Both the position numbers and the translations under genes were made by a program. From an uncultured bacterium (GTDB taxonomy: Bacteria; Nitrospirota; Thermodesulfovibrionia; Thermodesulfovibrionales; CALJEL01), in assembly GCA_938074335.1 (NCBI GenBank), contig CALJEL010000037.1, positions 1-32,845 on the forward strand: a stretch of DNA of 32,845 bases. The letters run 5' to 3'. This document shows positions 8,935 through 19,858 of the stretch, piece after piece. The notes beneath the pieces are model-generated. The model was not told where the DNA came from. It made no database searches and saw only the letters and a list, made by a program, of their open reading frames with translations. The stretch's first letter is position 1; each line of letters begins with the position of its first letter.

Positions 8935-10143
8935 TTATACATTTTCAAGAAGATGGCCCAGCTTCTTTTTCTTTGTTTTAAGATAAATAAGGTTCTTTTC
9001 ATGGGGCTTGATCTCTATTGGCACCCTTTCGACCACCTTCAAACCATAACCCTCAAGCCCTACTATTTTCTTGGGATTGTTTGTCATCAGCTTCATATTC
9101 CTTACACCAAGGTCAACGAGTATCTGGGCACCTATGCCATAGTCCCTGAGGTCAGGTTTGAAGCCAAGCTGTATGTTTGCCTCTACCGTATCAAGTCCTT
9201 TATCCTGAAGCTCATAGGCCTTGAGTTTATTTTCAAGCCCTATGCCTCTTCCTTCCTGCCTCATGTAAAGGATAACGCCCTTACCTTCTTTTTCAACCAT
9301 CTCCATTGCCCTGTGAAGCTGTTCTCCGCAGTCACATCTTTTTGAATGAAAGACATCACCCGTAAGACATTCAGAATGAACCCTCACAAGCACAGGCTCA
9401 TCAGACCTGATCTGGCCTTTAACAAGGGCTATATGAAGGTTGGAATCCACATAGTTTGTATAACCGATCGCCACAAATTCACCGTGCTCAGTGGGAAGCT
9501 TTGTTACAGCTACCCTCTTTATCAGTCTTTCTGTCCTCATCCTGTATTTAATGAGGTCTTTAATGGTAACTATCTTTAGATTATGTCTCTTTGCGAATTC
9601 CATTAATTCTGGGACCCTCGCCATTGTCCCATCATCATTCATTATTTCACAGATAATACCAGCTGGATAGAGTCCTGCAAGCCTTGCGAGGTCAACAGAG
9701 CCTTCTGTATGACCCACCCTCTGGAGGACACCACCTGGTCTTGCCTTTAATGGAAAGACATGTCCTGGTCTTGCAAGGTCTTCAGGTTTTGTCCTCGGGT
9801 CTATGGCAGTAAGTATAGTCTTTGCCCTGTCATGAGCAGAGATCCCTGTAGTGACGCCCTTTTTTGCCTCTATGGATATGGTAAAGGCTGTTCCATAAGG
9901 TGAGGAGTTTTCATCAGTCATCATTGGAAGTTTGAGCTCCTCCACTCTTTCTGGCGTTAGACTCAGGCATATCAAACCCCTGCCATACTTTGCCATAAAG
10001 TTTATTGCCTCAGGGGTGACCTTTTCTGCGGCCATACAGAGATCACCCTCATTTTCTCTATCCTCATCATCAACAAGGATAATCATCCTTCCTTTTTGAA
10101 GCTCTTCTATTGCCTCATCAATTGTGTTGAATTTATACTCCAT
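8935..10143 (-). CDS. ribBA: Bifunctional DHBP synthase / GTP cyclohydrolase II
   Basis: [14 protein letters not shown]...HDRAKTI...RPGHVFPL...[14 protein letters not shown] and [24 protein letters not shown]...[11 protein letters not shown]. Confidence 0.97.
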   Translation of the reverse strand: MEYKFNTIDEAIEELQKGRMIILVDDEDRENEGDLCMAAEKVTPEAINFMAKYGRGLICLSLTPERVEELKLPMMTDENSSPYGTAFTISIEAKKGVTTGISAHDRAKTILTAIDPRTKPEDLARPGHVFPLKARPGGVLQRVGHTEGSVDLARLAGLYPAGIICEIMNDDGTMARVPELMEFAKRHNLKIVTIKDLIKYRMRTERLIKRVAVTKLPTEHGEFVAIGYTNYVDSNLHIALVKGQIRSDEPVLVRVHSECLTGDVFHSKRCDCGEQLHRAMEMVEKEGKGVILYMRQEGRGIGLENKLKAYELQDKGLDTVEANIQLGFKPDLRDYGIGAQILVDLGVRNMKLMTNNPKKIVGLEGYGLKVVERVPIEIKPHEKNLIYLKTKKKKLGHLLENV

Positions 10144-10153
10144 AATTTACCTC

Positions 10154-10777
10154 CTAATCAGCAAGACTCGAACCTGCCTTTTTTGTAGCCGATAAACCTT
10201 CAAGATATTGAATAACATACTTTCCTATTATATCAGCTTCAAGATTAACACTGTCACCAGGGCCCTTAAAACCCAGTGTTGTAATCTTGGCAGTGTGGGG
10301 GATAATAAGAAGGCTGAAGCGGTCTTTAAAGACCTCCACCACTGTAAGGCTTATACCATCAACAGCCACAGAGCCTTTTGGTACAAGGTATTTCATAAAA
10401 TCACCTGGTGCCAGGACCTCAAAGTATATAAAATCTTTCCTTTCCTGCCTTGTTTTGATTATGCCTGTGCAGTCCACATGACCTGTTACCAGATGACCAC
10501 CAAAAGAACTACCTGCCTTAAGTGCAGGTTCAATATTGACCCTCGCTCCTGGTGTAAGGTCTTTAAGGTTGGTTGCCCTCATCGTCTCCTCTGAAAGATC
10601 AAAACCCAGGACCCCATTTTTCTTATCCACTACTGTAAGGCAGACCCCATTTATTGCAATACTATCACCCATAGAGGCATCCTCTGAAACAGAGGTCTTA
10701 ACATAAAGGCTGCCCACCTTTCCTTTTTTTATGAAAGATATAACTGTTCCAAGCTCAATGACTATGCCTGTAAACAT
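10154..10777 (-). CDS. ribE: Riboflavin synthase alpha chain
   Basis: MFTGIVIELGTV...SIAINGVCLTVV...LVTGHVDCTG...VAVDGISLTVV duplicated lumazine-binding domains. Confidence 0.95.
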   Translation of the reverse strand: MFTGIVIELGTVISFIKKGKVGSLYVKTSVSEDASMGDSIAINGVCLTVVDKKNGVLGFDLSEETMRATNLKDLTPGARVNIEPALKAGSSFGGHLVTGHVDCTGIIKTRQERKDFIYFEVLAPGDFMKYLVPKGSVAVDGISLTVVEVFKDRFSLLIIPHTAKITTLGFKGPGDSVNLEADIIGKYVIQYLEGLSATKKAGSSLAD

Positions 10778-11100
10778 TATCTACCAACTGTTATCTGAAA
10801 ATTATATGTTTGCTCATAGATGTCAAATAGATTTACTGTCTCTGTCCAGGATGTCTCAATCTCATATCTTCCCCTTGACCCGCCTATTGATACATCTGTT
10901 TCTGTAATTGGTATGCCAATCTCCTGAGCGTATTTCATAACCTCTGGAAGTATCTTTTCCTGCTGCACCTCAAACTTTGCCACCTCTTCCACTTTTGCCT
11001 TAAAACTGTAATACCTGTAATAGGGTTCTCCAAGCCTTACACCTGAATAGACAAGAAGTCCAAAAATAGCAAGGCATACAAGTACCTTGAATACCTTCAC
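10777..11100 (-). CDS. Small membrane-anchored protein of unknown function
   Basis: Single N-terminal TM segment; overlaps lepB stop by 4 nt (translational coupling). Confidence 0.7.
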   Translation of the reverse strand: MKVFKVLVCLAIFGLLVYSGVRLGEPYYRYYSFKAKVEEVAKFEVQQEKILPEVMKYAQEIGIPITETDVSIGGSRGRYEIETSWTETVNLFDIYEQTYNFQITVGR

Positions 11101-11702
11101 TTTATAAGCCTCCCTATCCTTTTAAATCTTACCATATTCTTTTCACTATCCCACGACCAGTATATTATTAAGGCCTTACCCTTAACATCTTTAAGGTCCA
11201 CATATCCCCAGTAGCGGCTGTCATAACTCTGATCCCTGTTATCGCCCATAACAAAGAGTTTATTTTTAGGCACAATATAAGGACCAAAATTATCCCTCGG
11301 CTCAAAGGGATTTCTGTTCCTGTCTGTATGCTGTATATAAGGCTCACTGAGAGGCTGACCATTAACATAGACGACCTTATTTTTCTCCTCAACCACATCT
11401 CCCTCAACTGCGATAACCCTTTTTATGAAGTCCCTGCTCGGGTCTTCAGGATATTTGAATACTATAATATCACCCCTCTGGGGCTTTCTGATAACAAGGA
11501 TCCTCTTATCTGTAAAGGGTAATTTTATTCCATAGATAAATTTATTAACAAGGAGGTGGTCTCCCACAAGGAGGGTTGGTATCATTGAACCAGAAGGAAT
11601 CTTAAAGGCCTGAACAACATAAGCCCTTATTACAAGGGCAATCAATAGTGCTGTTATTATAGCCTCAAGATATTCCCTGAGGATCTGTTTCTTTGTCTTC
11701 AT
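11097..11702 (-). CDS. lepB: Signal peptidase I
   Basis: AFKIPSGSMIPTLLVGDHLLVNKFIYG...RGDIIVFKYPEDPSRDFIKRVIAVEGD...MGDNRDQSYDSRYWGYV. Confidence 0.96.
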   Translation of the reverse strand: MKTKKQILREYLEAIITALLIALVIRAYVVQAFKIPSGSMIPTLLVGDHLLVNKFIYGIKLPFTDKRILVIRKPQRGDIIVFKYPEDPSRDFIKRVIAVEGDVVEEKNKVVYVNGQPLSEPYIQHTDRNRNPFEPRDNFGPYIVPKNKLFVMGDNRDQSYDSRYWGYVDLKDVKGKALIIYWSWDSEKNMVRFKRIGRLIK

Positions 11703-11703
11703 T

Positions 11704-13500
11704 TTATCCCTCCACCTTCAGAACTGATAAAAAGGCTTCCTGCGGGACCTCTACCCTTCCAACCTGCTTCATCCTCTTTTTACCCTCCTTCTGTTTTTCA
11801 AGGAGCTTCTTCTTCCTTGTAACATCCCCGCCGTAACACTTTGCAAGGACATTCTTTCTCAAAGGTTTTATGGATTCTCTTGCTATAATTCTGCTTCCAA
11901 TGGCAGCCTGAATAATAACTTCAAAGAGCTGCCTTGGAATAGCCTGCCTTAATCTTTCCACTATCTGGCGTCCTCTATAATAAGCCCTGTCCTTATGGAT
12001 AATCAAGGATAAGGCATCAACCATTTCTCCATTAAGTAATATATCTAACTTCACAAGTTCTGATGGTCTGTATCCTATAAACTCATAATCCATGGAGGCA
12101 TATCCCCTTGAAAGGGATTTGAGCTTATCATAGAAATCCCAGAGTATCTCATTTAAGGGCATCTCGTAGACAACCATTATCCTGTCTTTTCCAATATAAT
12201 GGAATTCCTTCTGCTCACCTCTCTTTTCCTTACAAAGTTCCAATATGGGTCCTATAAACTCCTGAGGCATAAAGATTGTGACCTTCACAAAGGGTTCTTC
12301 AATCATATTATACCTCTGAGGGAGTTTTGAAGGATTATCTATATAGAAGACCCTTGTCTGCTCGTCCGTTACCCTGTAAATAACAGTAGGTGCTGTACTT
12401 ATAAGAGAGAGACTGAATTCCCTTTCAAGTCTCTCTTTTATTATCTCCATATGAAGTAAGCCAAGAAATCCACACCTGAAACCAAAACCAAGGGCACTTG
12501 ATGACTCAGGTTCAAAGACAAAGGATGAGTCATTCAGTCTCATCTTAAGAAGGGCATCCTTTAGAATTTCATACTGCTCTGAGTCAGTGGGATATAGTCC
12601 GCAGAAGACCATTGGCTTTATTTCTTTAAAGCCAGGAAGAGGGCTTTCAGCTGGCCTTAATGCCTCTGTAATGGTGTCACCTATCCTTGTGTCAGAGACA
12701 TTCTTTATACCAGCAATTACATAACCGACCTCTCCTGCCACAAGCTCATCTGTTTCTTTCATCTTTGGAGTAAGGATACCAAGAGATGAGACCTCAAAGT
12801 CCTTATTGTTTGACATGAGCCTGATCTTCATCCCCTTTCTTAAAGAGCCCTCAAAGACCCTTACTATTACTATCACGCCCTGATAATTGTCATACCATGA
12901 ATCAAAGATAAGGGCCCTTAAGGGTAAACTTTTATCACCTCTGGGAGGTGGTATCCTTTTAACTATTGCCTCTAATATCTCCTCTGTACCGATTCCCTCT
13001 TTTGCAGAGGCAAGTATTGCCTCTGTACAATCAATGGCAAGTGTGTCCTCTATCTCCCTTTTTACCTTTTCAGGTTCTGCTGATGGAAGGTCTATCTTAT
13101 TTATAACAGGTATTATCTCAAGATTATTTTCCATGGCAAGATAGGCATTTGCAATTGTCTGTGCCTCTACACCCTGAGTTGCATCAACAACAAGAAGGCA
13201 TCCCTCGCAGGCAGCGAGACTCCTTGAGACCTCATAGGAGAAATCCACATGCCCTGGTGTATCAATCAGATTCAGTATATAATCCTTGCCATCCCTTGCC
13301 TTATAATTAAGTGTTGCTGTATGGGCCTTTATTGTAATGCCCCTTTCCCTCTCGAGGTCCATGGAATCAAGGACCTGCTCAACCATTGACCTCTTGGGAA
13401 TAGCCCCTGTGAACTCAAGAAGCCTGTCAGCAAGGGTTGATTTACCGTGGTCTATATGGGCAATTATGGAAAAATTTCTAATTAATTCTCTCTTATCCAT
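11704..13500 (-). CDS. lepA: Elongation factor 4 (LepA)
   Basis: [27 protein letters not shown]...[23 protein letters not shown]...full length to [21 protein letters not shown]. Confidence 0.98.
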   Translation of the reverse strand: MDKRELIRNFSIIAHIDHGKSTLADRLLEFTGAIPKRSMVEQVLDSMDLERERGITIKAHTATLNYKARDGKDYILNLIDTPGHVDFSYEVSRSLAACEGCLLVVDATQGVEAQTIANAYLAMENNLEIIPVINKIDLPSAEPEKVKREIEDTLAIDCTEAILASAKEGIGTEEILEAIVKRIPPPRGDKSLPLRALIFDSWYDNYQGVIVIVRVFEGSLRKGMKIRLMSNNKDFEVSSLGILTPKMKETDELVAGEVGYVIAGIKNVSDTRIGDTITEALRPAESPLPGFKEIKPMVFCGLYPTDSEQYEILKDALLKMRLNDSSFVFEPESSSALGFGFRCGFLGLLHMEIIKERLEREFSLSLISTAPTVIYRVTDEQTRVFYIDNPSKLPQRYNMIEEPFVKVTIFMPQEFIGPILELCKEKRGEQKEFHYIGKDRIMVVYEMPLNEILWDFYDKLKSLSRGYASMDYEFIGYRPSELVKLDILLNGEMVDALSLIIHKDRAYYRGRQIVERLRQAIPRQLFEVIIQAAIGSRIIARESIKPLRKNVLAKCYGGDVTRKKKLLEKQKEGKKRMKQVGRVEVPQEAFLSVLKVEG

Positions 13501-14458
13501 TTATCAAAGCTAATCTCGCTGCTCCAATAAGCCCTCCGTCATCACCAAGTTGAGAAGGAATAATCTTAACACTATCAAAGAGCTCCTTAAAGGCCCTCTT
13601 CTGGGCTTCCTTTATAGCCTCCTGCACATAGATATTCCACATACCTGTAAGACCACCTGCCAGGATTATTGCCTGAGGGCTGAAGATATTTATTATATTG
13701 GCTATGCCAATACCCAGATACCTTCCTGCATCCTTTAAAAGTTCCCTGGAAAAGGCATCACCATCAAGGGCCATTTCATAAATAATCTCAGGGCTGACCT
13801 TGTAGGCATTTCCTTCACAGCAAGACCTGAGTCTTGTATCCGTGCCGGCCATAATTCCCTGAATTGCCCTGTCCACAATAGCCCTTCCAGAGGCATAGAG
13901 TTCAAGACAGCCAACATTTCCACACAGGCAGGCATCACCATTTGCAACAATAGTCATATGCCCTATCTCAGCAGCAATAGGTGCAAGCATGCTATTACAG
14001 ACGACTCCACCCCCTATTCCTGTGCCAAGGGTCATAAGAACAAAATGTTTATATTCCCTTCCAGCACCAAGCCAGGCCTCACCAAGGGCAGCAGCATTTG
14101 CATCATTTTCAATAACCACCTTTGAAATGCCAGTTTCTTTTCTGACAAACTCCCTCAGATCAATACCCTCAATGGATGAAATATTTGGAGATTTAAACAC
14201 GCCTGTTTTTGCATTATTCAATACACCTGCAACGGCTATACCGATGGCATTAATATCAGGCCTGTGAAAATTATCAATTAAATCCTTTAATATTTTAAGA
14301 GGAGCACTCCCTGTGGATTCTTTTACCTTTTCCTTAATAACACCATCTTCTCCAACAATTGCCACCCTTATATTTGTACCTCCAAGATCAACAGCAAGGA
14401 CAGATGTGTGACGCATATCTGATGTTTGAACCTCCCTTTGAACTTTTTTAACTGGCAT
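13493..14458 (-). CDS. ROK-family sugar kinase (glucokinase-like)
   Basis: [15 protein letters not shown]...[17 protein letters not shown]...[12 protein letters not shown]...[29 protein letters not shown]. Confidence 0.93.
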   Translation of the reverse strand: MPVKKVQREVQTSDMRHTSVLAVDLGGTNIRVAIVGEDGVIKEKVKESTGSAPLKILKDLIDNFHRPDINAIGIAVAGVLNNAKTGVFKSPNISSIEGIDLREFVRKETGISKVVIENDANAAALGEAWLGAGREYKHFVLMTLGTGIGGGVVCNSMLAPIAAEIGHMTIVANGDACLCGNVGCLELYASGRAIVDRAIQGIMAGTDTRLRSCCEGNAYKVSPEIIYEMALDGDAFSRELLKDAGRYLGIGIANIINIFSPQAIILAGGLTGMWNIYVQEAIKEAQKRAFKELFDSVKIIPSQLGDDGGLIGAARLALING

Positions 14459-14583
14459 CTTCTCTCCTTAATAAATAGATTTAAATTGTAGCAGAGAAAT
14501 TGTGGCATAATCTGAAAAGATCTCTGCAGCAATTAATTTTATCATACCGGAATGATAGGAGTAAATATTTTTGAATAATGTTT

Positions 14584-14754
14584 GAACTGCTGATGAAGTA
14601 GTGCGGTATGAATGCCTTTATAGCCACACCTTTGTAGTTGCGACAGTGCGACCGACTCATCCCTTAACCACTTCACCTATAAAATTCCTTCACCTACGAG
14701 GTGACTGGTGTGAGGCATACCGCATTATTTAAAATATATTTCTATCGGCAGGTT
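14584..14754. repeat. Dispersed hairpin-forming intergenic repeat, copy A
   Basis: GAACTGCTGATGAAGTAGTGCGGTATGAATGCCTTTATAG...CATACCGCATT...CTATCGGCAGGTT; inner stem TGCGGTATG (14602-14610)/CATACCGCA (14716-14724); outer ends AACTGCTGAT versus ATCGGCAGGTT; shares motifs with 28397-28445. Confidence 0.6.
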
Positions 14755-14817
14755 TTATCTCTAATTCTCAGACAGGAGTAGCATGGTATGCTAGTATAGT
14801 GGAGGTGATTATTTTCA

Positions 14818-14845
14818 GCGGCTCTTCCACCTCAGGAAGAGCCGC
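14818..14845 (+). terminator. Strong hairpin with plus-strand T-tract (intrinsic-terminator-like)
   Basis: GCGGCTCTTCC-ACCTCA-GGAAGAGCCGC followed by TCTTTTTGTT: 11-bp perfect stem, 6-nt loop. Confidence 0.7.
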
Positions 14846-14860
14846 TCTTTTTGTTAATCT

Positions 14861-16036
14861 TTAATGATGTGCTGATTCTCCAACCTCTTGCTTTACTGTG
14901 GTGGCAATCTTGTATAAAATTGTCAGTATCAGAAATCCTGTTGCCCATACGCCTATAGTGATTATTGTTTCAGGGGCTGTTGGCCAGTATTCAAATACCT
15001 TTTCGAAGGGATTCGGAACAAAACCACCTATTATAAGACCAAAGCCCTTTTCTATCCATAGTGAGATGAAGACTGCAGCAGATGCAACTGCAAGTGTCCT
15101 CTCATTCTTCCTTGTGGCAGGATTAAGTAGAAGTATCAGAGAGAATATAGCAAGTATGGCAGATGTCCACATGAGAGGAACAAGCCTTCCATGACCTTCC
15201 AGGCCTGTAAATAGATATTTGAATGGATGCTGATGACCCGGGATACCGCTGTAGAATGCGGTGAAAAGTTCAAGGCACATGAAGAATACATTTGTAAGCA
15301 TGAAATATGTGACTATCTTTCCAAGGGCCTGAATTGCCTCTTTGCCAGGGTCAAACTTTGTGTATCTCCTGATTATCATTGCAAGGATTATTAATAAGGC
15401 TGGTCCAGATGAGAAGGCTGATGCCAGGAATCGGGCAGCCATTATAGCAGTGAGCCAGAAATGTCTTCCGGGAAGCCCTGCGTAAATAAATGCCGTGACT
15501 GTATGTATTGAGGGTGCCCAGATGATGGATAGATAGATAAAAGGTTTTATCCATTTTGGCGGCGCTATCTCTTTCTTTTCGGCATGAAGGACTGTCCATC
15601 CAACAAGGAGGTTAAGAAACAAGTAGCCACCAAGGACCACAGAATCCCAGAAGAGAACAGATCTTGGTGTTGGATGAAGAAGGACATTCAGTATTCTCGT
15701 GGGCTGGCCCATATCAACAAAGATAAAGAGCATGCACATTATAACTGATGGTATGGCGAGAAATTCACCGAGTATGGTTATCCTTCCAAAGACCTTGTAG
15801 TTATGAAGATAATAGGGAAGCACCACCATAACAGCAGAAGCAGCAACTCCAACAAGGAAGGTAAACTGCCCTATGTACAGACCCCAGGATACATCCCTGC
15901 TTAAACCAGTGAGTCCTAATCCAAACTGAAACTGTTTGAGGTAATAAAGGGTACCTATCCCTGATATAGCAGCAAGTATAATAAGCCATGTCCAGTATCT
16001 TTTGCTTCCTTCAAGGGCCTTTTCAAACATTTTCAC
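14861..16036 (-). CDS. dsrP: DsrP, NrfD/PsrC-family membrane subunit of DsrMKJOP
   Basis: 391-aa polytopic NrfD-like protein directly downstream of dsrO in dsrMKJOP order. Confidence 0.93.
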   Translation of the reverse strand: MKMFEKALEGSKRYWTWLIILAAISGIGTLYYLKQFQFGLGLTGLSRDVSWGLYIGQFTFLVGVAASAVMVVLPYYLHNYKVFGRITILGEFLAIPSVIMCMLFIFVDMGQPTRILNVLLHPTPRSVLFWDSVVLGGYLFLNLLVGWTVLHAEKKEIAPPKWIKPFIYLSIIWAPSIHTVTAFIYAGLPGRHFWLTAIMAARFLASAFSSGPALLIILAMIIRRYTKFDPGKEAIQALGKIVTYFMLTNVFFMCLELFTAFYSGIPGHQHPFKYLFTGLEGHGRLVPLMWTSAILAIFSLILLLNPATRKNERTLAVASAAVFISLWIEKGFGLIIGGFVPNPFEKVFEYWPTAPETIITIGVWATGFLILTILYKIATTVKQEVGESAHH

Positions 16037-16817
16037 TACCTCCTATTATGTAGAAGACACTGGGCTGTGTTCCCAGTTCTGCCTTCCTCCTTATAGTGAA
16101 ATCCTTTCTTAATACCTGCCTTACCTCTGAATCAGGATCCATAAGATCTCCAAATATCAAGGCACCATTTGACTCCTCCACGCAGGCAGGTTTCAAACCC
16201 TTTGCAAGCCGTTCGGTGCAGAAATTGCATTTTTCCACAACGCCCTTTGTCCTCGTAGGAAATTCATTGTTTGTTTTTTTGATAAATGGTCTTGGGTCTC
16301 TCCAGTTAAAACTCCTTGCTCCATATGGGCAGGCTGCCATGCAGAACCTGCAACCAATGCACCTGTGATAGTCCTGCTGGGTGATACCATCTGGGCTCTT
16401 AAATGTGGCCTTCACAGGACAGACCCTCACGCAGGGAGGATTTGCACAATGATTACACAAGAGTGGAATGGGCTTTTTCTCAAGCCATTCTGGCATAAAT
16501 TCATGTTCCTGACCAGGAAAGCTATGCTCATAAGTATCTGTCCAGAGCCATTTTATCTCATCCTTTGGGTTACCAAAATCAGGGACATTATGCACACTGT
16601 GACAGGCATTTATTATCCTTCTGTAATCCTCTTCTGTCTTGAATTTTCTTAAATCCACAATCATTGCCCATCTCTTGGCATTAAGGGCCTTTGCGTCTTT
16701 TGAAAATTGGGCTGCAATAGCCTCCTCAGTAACCCTCTCAAAAAGACCGAGGCCAGCGAGTCCGAGGATAGTTCCTGTACCTGTAAGCTTAAGAAAATCT
16801 CTTCTGTTCATTTTCAT
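16023..16817 (-). CDS. dsrO: DsrO, periplasmic ferredoxin-like Fe-S subunit
   Basis: TAT-like signal MKMNRRDFLKLTGTGTILGLAGLGLF; CNHCANPPCVRVCPVKATF, CIGCRFCMAACPYGARSF, CNFCTERL clusters. Start at 16817 preceded by GGAGGGCCAGAT; the track start at 16862 overlaps dsrJ. Confidence 0.94.
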   Translation of the reverse strand: MKMNRRDFLKLTGTGTILGLAGLGLFERVTEEAIAAQFSKDAKALNAKRWAMIVDLRKFKTEEDYRRIINACHSVHNVPDFGNPKDEIKWLWTDTYEHSFPGQEHEFMPEWLEKKPIPLLCNHCANPPCVRVCPVKATFKSPDGITQQDYHRCIGCRFCMAACPYGARSFNWRDPRPFIKKTNNEFPTRTKGVVEKCNFCTERLAKGLKPACVEESNGALIFGDLMDPDSEVRQVLRKDFTIRRKAELGTQPSVFYIIGGSENV

Positions 16818-17206
16818 ATCTGGCCCTCCTCTTCTTTTGGTGCGATATGACAATCCCAGCAATAAGGCTTCACACCTGCATAATTATGACACTCATCACA
16901 GAACTTCTTTTTATTAGAATGGCACTTCATGCATGTGTTCTGAAGGCTGACTGTGAATTCCTTACCCTCACTATTTACATAAACCCTTGTTCCATCTCTT
17001 AAGGCAGCGTCCCTCCACTGATTTAAGAGCTTCATATGCTCTCGCTTCATGAATTCCTTTGGCTCAACGCACTTTTTTTCCACAAGCTTCTGTATTTCAG
17101 GGGTATCAAGTTTTGGCTCGGGTTTTTTTGCCTTTCCAGCGCTCCAGAATGGATAGGTTACTATCACGATAAAAGCCACTATCCCTATGTAAACATATCT
17201 CTTCAT
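16814..17206 (-). CDS. dsrJ: DsrJ, periplasmic triheme cytochrome c
   Basis: Three CxxCH motifs: CMKCH, CDECH, CWDCH; N-terminal membrane anchor; between dsrK and dsrO. Confidence 0.95.
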   Translation of the reverse strand: MKRYVYIGIVAFIVIVTYPFWSAGKAKKPEPKLDTPEIQKLVEKKCVEPKEFMKREHMKLLNQWRDAALRDGTRVYVNSEGKEFTVSLQNTCMKCHSNKKKFCDECHNYAGVKPYCWDCHIAPKEEEGQI

Positions 17207-18819
17207 TCTTCTTTTGCCTCCTTTCCTGGAAGAGGCTCACCACGCATATCCAGGGTCCTCTCTTTCTCGCCCTTCATCACAAGGGCATTCCCCACAAGTT
17301 CATGAACTCCCATTACTGTAACTCCAGGAACCCAGTAATCCATGAGGGGCTGAAGTGCTGCCCTGTCAATGGCACACATATTGGCAAGGACATTCACTCC
17401 ATATTTCTCATTCACATGTTTTACTGCCATTGCCCTTGGAAAACCTCCGCGCATCCTGAGTTCCATGTTCTCCGAGGCATTCAATCCTGAGCCACTTCCA
17501 CAGCAGAATGTCCTTTCCCTTATTGTATTGTCAGGCATTTCATAAAAGTTTTTAACTACATTTTTTATGACAAATCTTGGTTCTTCAAATATGCCCATTC
17601 CCCTTGAGGTATTACAGGAGTCATGCCAGGTAACAACAAGGTGGTCAGTTCTACTTGTGTCAAGATTCAGTTTTCCATGTTTTATCAGGTCTGCAGTAAA
17701 CTCCACAACATGGACAAGTTTTGAATATCTTGCATGTTCAAACCTTGTACCTGTTATGGGTGATACCGGAACCTGAAGATTATCTGGAGGCTCCCAGAAT
17801 GTGGGAAGGTACTGATTCCATATCCTCCACATATGACCGCATTCGCCGCCAAGAATCCATTTAACACCAAGCCTCTTTGCCTCTGAATAAATCTTGTAGG
17901 TTAGTCTTTTTGCCATTTCCATGGATGTGAAAAATCCAAAGTTACCTCCCTCAGAGGCATAGGTACTCCAGGTATAGTCAAGCCCGATCTCATGAAAGAG
18001 CATGAGATAACCCATACAGGTATAAACACCAGGAACACCGAAGAGGTCGCCTGAGGGTGTTATAAACAATATCTCAGCACCCTTTCTGTTGAAGGATGGC
18101 TCTATCCTTATGCCCGTGATATTTTCTATATCATCAAGCATAAACTCTATGTTGCTCTTTATTGTATGAGGTTCAAGGCCAAGGTGATTTCCCTTCCAGT
18201 AGCAATTGGCAACAGGTCCTGCGATCCATCCAAGCTGAAGACCAAGAAGATTAAGTATCTCTCTGGCTATGATGGTCACCTCTGCTGTGTCTATTCCATA
18301 GGGACAGTAGAGAGAGCACCTTCTACATTCTGTGCACTGATAGAAATAATACCACCATTCTTTTATGATCTCAGGTGTAAGCTCCCTTGCACCTGCTATG
18401 CTTCCAAGGATCTTGCCTGATGGAGTGAAGTATCTTCTGTAAATTGAACGCATGAGCTCTGCCCTCAGGACAGGCATGTTATTTGGATCACCTGAGCCAA
18501 GGAAGAAATGGCACTTATCTGCACAGGCACCGCATCTCACACATATGTCCATAAAGACATGGAATGAACGAAATCTTATAAGCCTCTCTCTTATAGCCTC
18601 AAGCACCTGTTCCTTCCAGTCAGCCGGGAGTTTCCAGTCCTCATCCTTAGGTGACCATTCCCTTATGTAGGGATAGTCAACTGCCTCAAGGTCTTTCTTC
18701 TTTGCTGGATGGCAGTACATACCTTCCCTTAATTCAACCTTGAGGTTCCTCCAGTCTGTCTTTGGAGGTCTGAAGTCTATTGTCTGCATTAATTCCTGTG
18801 GTTTTGGTAGTTTTGCCAT
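17203..18819 (-). CDS. dsrK: DsrK, HdrD-like cytoplasmic Fe-S subunit
   Basis: CVRCGACADKCHFF, CTECRRCSLYCPYGID and CCG-domain-type motif TFCCGSGSGLNA. Confidence 0.95.
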   Translation of the reverse strand: MAKLPKPQELMQTIDFRPPKTDWRNLKVELREGMYCHPAKKKDLEAVDYPYIREWSPKDEDWKLPADWKEQVLEAIRERLIRFRSFHVFMDICVRCGACADKCHFFLGSGDPNNMPVLRAELMRSIYRRYFTPSGKILGSIAGARELTPEIIKEWWYYFYQCTECRRCSLYCPYGIDTAEVTIIAREILNLLGLQLGWIAGPVANCYWKGNHLGLEPHTIKSNIEFMLDDIENITGIRIEPSFNRKGAEILFITPSGDLFGVPGVYTCMGYLMLFHEIGLDYTWSTYASEGGNFGFFTSMEMAKRLTYKIYSEAKRLGVKWILGGECGHMWRIWNQYLPTFWEPPDNLQVPVSPITGTRFEHARYSKLVHVVEFTADLIKHGKLNLDTSRTDHLVVTWHDSCNTSRGMGIFEEPRFVIKNVVKNFYEMPDNTIRERTFCCGSGSGLNASENMELRMRGGFPRAMAVKHVNEKYGVNVLANMCAIDRAALQPLMDYWVPGVTVMGVHELVGNALVMKGEKERTLDMRGEPLPGKEAKEE

Positions 18820-18823
18820 GGCC

Positions 18824-19819
18824 TCACTCCTTTTCTACAGGGATTCCAGATGCCTTCATCTTGTCCCTGAATTCATTTTCATATTCTTCATAATGATGGA
18901 CCTTTACAGGATAATCCCAGGGATTTACATGTCTCTTTACCCTGAGATTGTTTGCCATATTCCTTGTAGGACTCATAAAGATACCGCCGAGGTGCATGAG
19001 CTTACTGAAGGGGAAGTAAGCAAGTAATGCGCTTACAAGGAATAAATGAATATAAAATATCGTATCAATCTTTTCCTTCTCAGGTATCTGAGGGCTAAAT
19101 GTCATAAGACTCAAGAGTAAGGTCTTTACAGCCACAATATCAGTCTTTGTGAAATATCTCATTATCACGCCTGTGGTGGCAATGGCTATTATGAGAAAAA
19201 GGGGGAAATAGTCAGCAGGAAGGGATATATAACGAACCTGTGGTATATACCATCTCCTGAGGAAAAGATATACTCCAGCGCCAATCAGTACCACACCGGT
19301 CATCATCAAGCGGGGATGACCAATCTGGAAAAATCCGTCAAGGCTTTCAAGAAAATGTACATAACCGGGAACAGGTTCTATAAAGAGCCTCATATGCCTG
19401 ATAAGAACTATAAAGAATGCCCAGTGAAATGCCATCGCCCCTATCCAGAGCCACTTTGAGGAGCCATGAACCAGCTTTGTACCAACTATCTCACTCCTTG
19501 TGTTTCTGAAAAGTGAACGCATAAGAAATATCTCAAGGACCATCCTTCCAATTACACCTGTACCTGTTGCAGGATTGTCAAGCCTGCTCCATTTGATCCA
19601 TGGAAAAGACCTCTGCTGGCCTCCTGTAGTCGGTATCCTGAATGGCACATAGGAACGAGCCCATTTAAGAAGTTTCCAGAGAAAACCAAGAATAAAGATA
19701 CCGATAGCAATATAGGGAATAACTATTCCAAACAGAGGAGTTAAACCAGCAGGACCTGAACCTGCATAGGCAATCAAAAGAAGAACTATTACCAGCAAAA
19801 GAGAGCCTATTATCCTCAT
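18824..19819 (-). CDS. dsrM: DsrM, NarI-like membrane cytochrome b subunit
   Basis: 331-aa polytopic protein with NarI-like C-terminal part (HWAFFIVLIRHMRLF; IHLFLVSALLAYFPFSKLMHLGGIFMSPTRN); upstream of dsrK. Confidence 0.93.
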   Translation of the reverse strand: MRIIGSLLLVIVLLLIAYAGSGPAGLTPLFGIVIPYIAIGIFILGFLWKLLKWARSYVPFRIPTTGGQQRSFPWIKWSRLDNPATGTGVIGRMVLEIFLMRSLFRNTRSEIVGTKLVHGSSKWLWIGAMAFHWAFFIVLIRHMRLFIEPVPGYVHFLESLDGFFQIGHPRLMMTGVVLIGAGVYLFLRRWYIPQVRYISLPADYFPLFLIIAIATTGVIMRYFTKTDIVAVKTLLLSLMTFSPQIPEKEKIDTIFYIHLFLVSALLAYFPFSKLMHLGGIFMSPTRNMANNLRVKRHVNPWDYPVKVHHYEEYENEFRDKMKASGIPVEKE

Positions 19820-19858
19820 CTTTACCTACCTCTTTTAAAGATTTTTTATTAATTTATT

